Below are positions 59,635 through 64,000 of a stretch of DNA of 64,000 nucleotides, one piece after another. Every line of letters starts with the position of its first letter. Position 1 is the stretch's first letter. The notes below the pieces were generated by a model. It saw nothing but the letters and a program-made list of their open reading frames with translations. It was not told the DNA's origin and did not search any database. The DNA is from Cyanobacteria bacterium UBA6446 (GTDB lineage: Bacteria; Cyanobacteriota; Vampirovibrionia; Gastranaerophilales; Gastranaerophilaceae), in NCBI GenBank assembly GCA_002438405.1, contig DJOE01000024.1, positions 1 through 64,000 on the forward strand, given 5' to 3'. The translations under genes were made by a program, and so were the position numbers.

Positions 59635-60981
59635 ATGACAGATATTGATAAAAGTGATTTGGAAGAACTAAAGCAGAGAGTTAAAGAAAAACTTGACGGA
59701 ACTCACTTAATTTCGTACAAGGGAACTGTTTCAAAACTTCTAGGTTTAACGGTAGAAGTTAAGCTTCCAGGGTTAAAAATTGGGGACCTTTGCTATATTG
59801 AAACTTATGACGGAAAACAAAAACCGGCAGAAGTTCAGGCTTTCAAAGGCGAAGTTGCACAGTTGTCACTTTTATTAGACGGTAGCGGAATTGGGCAAGG
59901 TAGCTTAGTTACAACAACAAGACGCCCAATTACTGTTCCAGTGGGAGATTTTTTATTAGGAAGATTGATTGACCCATTGGGTAATCCTATTGACGGGAAA
60001 CCTCTTGATACCACAAATGCTTTATGGCGACCAATTGAAGGACCTCCCCCAGGGCCATTTGAAAGACCTATTATTACAGAACAATTCTCAACAGGTGTTC
60101 GTGCAATTGACGGTTGTATGACAATGGGTTGCGGACAACGTTTAGGACTTTTTGCCGGTTCAGGTGTAGGTAAAAGTACACTTTTAGGTATGATTGCAAG
60201 AAATTCAGATGCAGACGTCAACGTAGTTGCACTGATTGGTGAACGTGGCAGAGAGGTTAAAGAGTTTGTTGAAGATTCTTTAGGTGAAGTTGGTATGGCA
60301 AAATCCGTTTTGGTATGTTCAACAGGTGACCAGCCTCCATTGATTCGTCAAAAAGCTTTGTTAACAGCAACAGCAGTATGTGAATATTTTAGAGATCAGG
60401 GCAAAAAAGTTTTCCTTATGACCGATACTGTTACTCGTTGTGCAATGGCAGGCCGTGAAGTTGGTTTGTCATTAGGTGAACCTCCTACAATGAAAGGTTA
60501 TCCTCCATCAATTTTCTCATGGCTTCAAAAAGTACTTGAAAGAGCAGGAAATAGCCCAAAAGGTTCAATTACTGCTTTATATACAGTACTTATGGAGGGT
60601 GATGATATTTCAGACCCAATTGTTGATATTGTGCGTGGTATTGTTGACGGACACATTTTCTTGTCAAGAAAAGTTGCCGAATCTAACCACTATCCTGCAA
60701 TTGATGTATTGGGAAGTATTTCCCGTTTGATGAGTGCAATCGCATCTCCAGAACATAAAGCAGCTGCAGCAAAGTTGAGAACAATTATGTCTATGTATAG
60801 AGAAAATAAAGACTTGATTGATGTTGGTATGTATCAACCTGGGTCAAACCCCAAACTTGATATTGCAATTGAAATGATGCCAAAAGTTAATGCCTTTTTG
60901 CAACAACGAACCTCTGAAAGCGTAACAATGGAGGGAACAATTCAGCAACTTGTTGATATGATGCAAGGTGTTGATATTTAG
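59635..60981 (+). CDS. fliI: FliI/YscN-type export ATPase
   Basis: 448 residues. F1-ATPase beta-like motor of flagellar or type III secretion export. Walker A GSGVGKST (about 176-183), GERGREVKEF, Walker B VFLMTDTVTRCA, and the family segment 'GVRAIDGCMTMGCGQRLG' are present; it lacks the catalytic-subunit features of F1-beta and the Rho RNA motifs. FliI versus a non-flagellar paralogue cannot be decided because no other flagellar or injectisome gene is in the window. Start taken at 59635; no Shine-Dalgarno sequence. Confidence 0.85.
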   Translation: MTDIDKSDLEELKQRVKEKLDGTHLISYKGTVSKLLGLTVEVKLPGLKIGDLCYIETYDGKQKPAEVQAFKGEVAQLSLLLDGSGIGQGSLVTTTRRPITVPVGDFLLGRLIDPLGNPIDGKPLDTTNALWRPIEGPPPGPFERPIITEQFSTGVRAIDGCMTMGCGQRLGLFAGSGVGKSTLLGMIARNSDADVNVVALIGERGREVKEFVEDSLGEVGMAKSVLVCSTGDQPPLIRQKALLTATAVCEYFRDQGKKVFLMTDTVTRCAMAGREVGLSLGEPPTMKGYPPSIFSWLQKVLERAGNSPKGSITALYTVLMEGDDISDPIVDIVRGIVDGHIFLSRKVAESNHYPAIDVLGSISRLMSAIASPEHKAAAAKLRTIMSMYRENKDLIDVGMYQPGSNPKLDIAIEMMPKVNAFLQQRTSESVTMEGTIQQLVDMMQGVDI

Positions 60982-61047
60982 CCCAAAAATCATGTGAATA
61001 ATTAATTATATTGTGACATATATCCCCTGTTGTAAGTAATTTGTAAA

Positions 61048-61069
61048 TTCAATAGTTTGAACTATTGAA
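61048..61069. promoter_or_regulatory. Perfect 10+10 palindrome before corA
   Basis: TTCAATAGTT (61048-61057), TG, AACTATTGAA (61060-61069). Its right arm overlaps a possible -35 box TTGAAC (61065-61070), 17 bases before TTTAAT (61088-61093). It could be an operator or a weak terminator for the FliI-type gene; few T follow it. Confidence 0.5.
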
Positions 61070-61156
61070 CTTTGTTCTAATGTGTAGTTTAATTAAGTGT
61101 AAGTCAGATTATTGTGTCGGATTTTTTCGGTACGCAAGAACGTAGGAAGAATTGTT

Positions 61157-62110
61157 ATGTTGGAAATTACTAAAACTCAAGACGATGGCTCTTTGAAAAG
61201 ATTGAATTTGAATGAAGCAGTTTCCGGCTCTTGGTTTAATCTGATTAACCCGACTCGTGAAGAAATTCAACAAGTTTCTTTGGTTTTGGGTTTAGATGAA
61301 AGTTTTTTGAATAACTCGTTAGACGCAGATGAGTTGTCACGTATGGATTTTGAAGATGGTAATCTTTTAATAATTACCAATGTTCCTGTAATGGACGATG
61401 AGGGTAATTTTGATACTTTACCATTAGGTTTAATTTTTACACCTGAAAGTATTATCACTGTTTGTTCTCACGAAAATAAAATTATAAATTCGTTCAATGA
61501 AGATACTGCAAAATTCTTTGATACAAGACATAAAGCTAATTTCATGTTGAACATTTTGTTCCGTGCTGCAAAATTCTATTTGAGATATTTGAATATTATT
61601 AATAAACAAACTGAAAACATTGAAGATTCTTTGAGAAAAACAACCAACAACAAAGCTCTTTTCCAACTTATGGAAATTCAGAAATCATTGGTTTACTTTA
61701 CAACTGCACTTAAAGACAATCAACTTGTATTGCAAAAACTTTTGAGAATGGTTAATGCGGCAAACTTACAGCAGATTTTGAAGTTTACGGAAGATGATAT
61801 TGATATGTTAGAAGACGTTATCATTGAAAACAAACAGGCCTCTGAGATGGTTGAAATGCACAGAACAATTCTTGAAAGTATGATGGATTGTATGGCATCA
61901 ATTATTAATAATAACTTGAACCTTGTGATGAAATTCTTGGCGGCAATTACAATTATCATGTCTATCCCAACAATGATAGGTAGTTTCTGGGGAATGAATG
62001 TTCCTATGCCGTTTGGTCATCACCCTTATGGATTTTTAATTGTAATTACTATTTCTGTCGTTGCGACTTTCATTGTTGCAGTATTTTTCAACAGAAAAGG
62101 AATGATGTAA
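61157..62110 (+). CDS. corA: CorA-family divalent cation transporter
   Basis: 317 residues. Long cytoplasmic funnel domain with helical stalk, then two membrane helices at the C terminus (about 255-275 and 289-311). The selectivity signature G-M-N follows the first helix (FWGMNVPMP, near 277). Transports Mg2+ or Co2+. The ATG at 61157 follows AGGAAG; the longer frame is not used. Confidence 0.93.
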   Translation: MLEITKTQDDGSLKRLNLNEAVSGSWFNLINPTREEIQQVSLVLGLDESFLNNSLDADELSRMDFEDGNLLIITNVPVMDDEGNFDTLPLGLIFTPESIITVCSHENKIINSFNEDTAKFFDTRHKANFMLNILFRAAKFYLRYLNIINKQTENIEDSLRKTTNNKALFQLMEIQKSLVYFTTALKDNQLVLQKLLRMVNAANLQQILKFTEDDIDMLEDVIIENKQASEMVEMHRTILESMMDCMASIINNNLNLVMKFLAAITIIMSIPTMIGSFWGMNVPMPFGHHPYGFLIVITISVVATFIVAVFFNRKGMM

Positions 62111-62113
62111 CAA

Positions 62114-62968
62114 GTGCTTGGAACTGTTGTTGCCCTTGCGTCAAGAATTGTTTCTAATCCATTAGCAAATGTTTTTCAAAAAAAGCTTGTCAAAACCCAC
62201 TCTGCAATTTTGATTAATTTTTATTGCTATTTGTTTTTGAGTTTGTTTTGCTTGCCATTTGCCTTGAATATTAATTGGAGTATTTATGGTTTAAACTATT
62301 GGTCATACGTTTTTGGTGCTGGAATTTTATGCACATTAGGGAATATTTGCCTTATAAAAGCCCTGCAATACGGTGAAATGTCTATCTTAGGGCCTATCAA
62401 TTCATACAAATGCTTGGTAGGACTAGCCTTTGGGTGGTTATTTCTCGATGAAATACCCTCTCTGTTTGGCTTTTTAGGTATGTTGCTTATCATTTGGGGT
62501 AGTTGGTATATTTTTGATACTGTAGATGAGGGGCTAAGTTTCAAGCTATTCTTACGAAAGGACATAATTCTAAGATTTTGTGCATTATTCTTCTCCGGTT
62601 GTGAAGCAGCCATATTAAAAAAGATAATTTTATTATCAACTCCTGAACAATCATTTATGCTATGGTGCTTTACTGGCTTGCTTTTTTCGGTTGTTTTGAT
62701 AATTTTGTTGAGGAAAAAATTTGAGGTCTTAGGTCACTCTGATGTAGGAAAATGTTTAATGGTTGCATTTTGTTTTGGAATCATGCAATTGTCAACTAAT
62801 TTTGTATTCCAAAAATTAAATGTTGGATTATCATTGGCATTATTCCAGTTGTCAACAATTGTATCTGTATTGTTTGGGTATAAATTTTTCCATGAAGAGA
62901 ATTTGATGAAAAAATTTATTGGTTCTATGATTATGATTTGTGGAAGTTGTTTGATTTTGTTGTTGTAA
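62114..62968 (+). CDS. EamA/DMT-superfamily transporter
   Basis: 284 residues, ten hydrophobic helices in two related halves, consistent with drug/metabolite transporters. The first half ends in the family-like 'SILGPINSYKCLVGLAFGWL' and the second in 'ALFQLSTIVSVLFGYKFFHE'. Substrate unknown. GTG start at 62114, three bases after the corA stop. The 3' end abuts the left arm of the DUF559 cassette. Confidence 0.82.
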   Translation: MLGTVVALASRIVSNPLANVFQKKLVKTHSAILINFYCYLFLSLFCLPFALNINWSIYGLNYWSYVFGAGILCTLGNICLIKALQYGEMSILGPINSYKCLVGLAFGWLFLDEIPSLFGFLGMLLIIWGSWYIFDTVDEGLSFKLFLRKDIILRFCALFFSGCEAAILKKIILLSTPEQSFMLWCFTGLLFSVVLIILLRKKFEVLGHSDVGKCLMVAFCFGIMQLSTNFVFQKLNVGLSLALFQLSTIVSVLFGYKFFHEENLMKKFIGSMIMICGSCLILLL

Positions 62969-62971
62969 GGA

Positions 62972-63041
62972 TACCCTCACCCGAATTTGTAACGTTCGCT
63001 CTAGCTCACGTACAAATTCTGCCCTCTCACAGAGAGAATGG
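62972..63041 (+). repeat. Left inverted repeat arm of the DUF559 cassette
   Basis: Begins TACCCTCACCCGAATTT and ends with AAATTCTGCCCTCTCACA plus AGAGAG. An internal hairpin joins GAATTTGTA and TACAAATTC. The arm matches the right arm (63425-63495) in inverted orientation over both ends, with a diverged loop. Confidence 0.75.
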
Positions 63042-63048
63042 CAAACTC

Positions 63049-63408
63049 CTATAAATTTTTGTATTTGTTTGTAATTTCTTGTAATACCGCTTCTAAATTT
63101 GTTAAAACATCATTATCATTAAATCTTAAAACTGCATAACCATACTTTTGCAAAAATTTAGTTCTTTCATCATCATATATTTTATTTGCTTTATCCAAAT
63201 GTTGTGAGCCGTCTAACTCTATAATTAATTTTTTCTCTAAATTCACAAAATCCACAATATATTTACCAATAAGAACTTGTCTTCTAAATTTTATATTTTC
63301 TAAACGTTTTCCTCTTAGATGTTGCCAAACAATATTTTCACAGTCAGTTTGATTTTCTCTAAGCTTTTTGGCATTTGATAATGCTTTTTCTAAATAAAAT
63401 CTATCCAT
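63049..63408 (-). CDS. DUF559 endonuclease-like protein
   Basis: 119 residues, complete. DUF559 belongs to the Vsr/PD-(D/E)xK-like endonuclease group. Motifs: 'LRENQTDCENIVWQHLRGK', 'KFRRQVLIGKYIVDF' with the first acidic residue, LIIELDGSQH with the E-x-D core, and a late VLRFNDNDV. Nuclease activity is plausible but not shown. The gene fills the space between two inverted repeat arms, with 7 and 16 bases to spare, and shares no operon with its neighbours, as expected for a mobile unit. Confidence 0.88.
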   Translation of the reverse strand: MDRFYLEKALSNAKKLRENQTDCENIVWQHLRGKRLENIKFRRQVLIGKYIVDFVNLEKKLIIELDGSQHLDKANKIYDDERTKFLQKYGYAVLRFNDNDVLTNLEAVLQEITNKYKNL

Positions 63409-63424
63409 AAGACAATTGTAACAT

Positions 63425-63495
63425 AACCCTCTCTCTTTGTGAGAGGGTAGAATTTCTTAGCAAACGTAGTGAGCTTAGAAATTCGGGTGAGGGTA
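63425..63495 (-). repeat. Right inverted repeat arm of the DUF559 cassette
   Basis: Read on the minus strand it starts TACCCTCACCCGAATTT, has the hairpin GAATTTCT/AGAAATTC, then ACCCTCTCACA and AGAGAG. It mirrors the arm at 62972-63041. Confidence 0.75.
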
Positions 63496-63508
63496 AAAAG
63501 TGAAATAG

Positions 63509-63940
63509 TTACTTCAAGTAGTCATCAAAGGTCTTGGTATTAACCTTATAACCACAGCCGTCGTGAAGTTTTGCCGGATAGGCAACCCTTTTTGCCGGAT
63601 ATTTTCTACACATTCTTGGACGGTGTTTATAATCAGAACATAAGCCCTCCGGAGTTACCAATTTACAGGCAAATACAAGGTTCCCGTCTTCATCTCGACC
63701 TTTTATGTAAAATCTTTTGTATGTAGGAAAAAGAGTTTGCATTATTTTGAATTCTTTTTCTGTATAAGTGTCAACACTATACATATAATTACAACATTTG
63801 CCACACTTTTTGCAGTATCCTGTAACTTCGTAAACCATTCTTTCTGGTACAAAATAGGACAAAAATTCATAAAAAATTGATTTTACAAAATCTAACATGT
63901 AATTCAATCTATTACAAAAATACGTAAAGTTAAATGACAT
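63509..63940 (-). CDS. YkgJ-family cysteine-cluster protein
   Basis: 143 residues. The cluster C-K-K-C-G-K-C-C (about 43-50) and the later CKLVTPEGLC and RPRMCRKYP form the YkgJ (CxxCxxCC) pattern, probably a zinc- or iron-sulfur-binding site. Biological role unknown in the family. No membrane helix beyond a moderately hydrophobic N terminus. Confidence 0.85.
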   Translation of the reverse strand: MSFNFTYFCNRLNYMLDFVKSIFYEFLSYFVPERMVYEVTGYCKKCGKCCNYMYSVDTYTEKEFKIMQTLFPTYKRFYIKGRDEDGNLVFACKLVTPEGLCSDYKHRPRMCRKYPAKRVAYPAKLHDGCGYKVNTKTFDDYLK

Positions 63941-63977
63941 AATTTAGTAATTATTGACTTTTGTGTATAATATTTGT

Positions 63978-64000
63978 ATGAAGAAATTTGATAATATTCG
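63978..64000 (+). CDS. Start of a gene cut by the window edge
   Basis: ATG at 63978 opens a frame reading M-K-K-F-D-N-I to the end of the window. A perfect TATAAT lies at 63966-63971, six bases before the ATG, and there is no Shine-Dalgarno sequence, the same pattern as several genes in this window. Only seven codons are visible, so the product cannot be named. Confidence 0.35.

Noticed and set aside
63425..63495. CRISPR-like or ordinary terminator explanation for the arms of the DUF559 cassette
   Set aside because: Only two copies in opposite orientation with no spacers, and no T-run directly after the hairpins.

Overview
This window is AT-rich bacterial chromosome of ordinary housekeeping character, densely packed on both strands, using the standard code (TGA is a real stop, for example at 1447-1449). 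The gene mix points to a Gram-negative-type bacterium near the non-photosynthetic relatives of cyanobacteria (Vampirovibrionia/Melainabacteria, Gastranaerophilales-like). The pointers are two prepilin-like proteins with the N-terminal pattern K-K-x-A-F-T-L-S-E, anhydromuropeptide recycling (anmK), diaminopimelate synthesis (lysA), a fused VKOR-DsbA protein, a DUF4127 protein, a FliI/YscN-type ATPase, and short lineage-specific proteins starting M-x-N-S-V-N-N. The assignment is inferred from gene content and style; no ribosomal RNA lies in the window.

Layout. 1-523: poly-C tract, dispersed and tandem repeats, and a promoter-RNA-terminator unit that looks like a small RNA. 524-9418 (minus): hinT, O-methyltransferase, beta-propeller, dnaJ-grpE, type 4 uracil-DNA glycosylase, AGCS symporter, class II UvrA. 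9519-20448: prepilin, MerR regulator, then a minus-strand block with CMD-like protein, dxs, secA, nadC-nadB, anmK. 20449-21067: long intergenic region with a possible structured RNA and an operator-like palindrome in front of two overlapping WYL-type regulators. 22921-34030: der, VKOR-DsbA, queH, two TPR proteins, SNF2 helicase, gpmI, coaD. 34034-35099: two neighbouring proteins sharing a repeated domain. 35310-37755: rpmG, tRNA-Trp, secE, nusG, rplK, rplA. 37835-53890: cell-wall hydrolases with LysM domains, asparaginase, lysA-cdaA-yitT, map, pheT, tmk. 53962-54312: RNase P RNA. 54316-64000: second prepilin, menG/ubiE, DUF4127, mntP, adk, fliI-like ATPase, corA, EamA transporter, a DUF559 endonuclease-like gene between inverted repeat arms, a YkgJ-type cysteine-cluster protein, and the start of one more gene.

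Functional links: grpE-dnaJ (chaperone), nadB-nadC (quinolinate to NAD), lysA with the LysM hydrolases and anmK (wall synthesis, turnover and recycling), cdaA (c-di-AMP), secA-secE (export), VKOR-DsbA (disulfides) and prepilins (type IV pilus or type II secretion-like machinery).

The less ordinary material is the candidate small RNA at 430-538, the region upstream of anmK, the tandem WYL regulators with their palindrome, a repeated leader motif before both rplK and rplA, a possible class of leaderless genes (-10 box six or seven bases before ATG), and the DUF559 cassette. No CRISPR array, transposase, phage module or defence island is visible.
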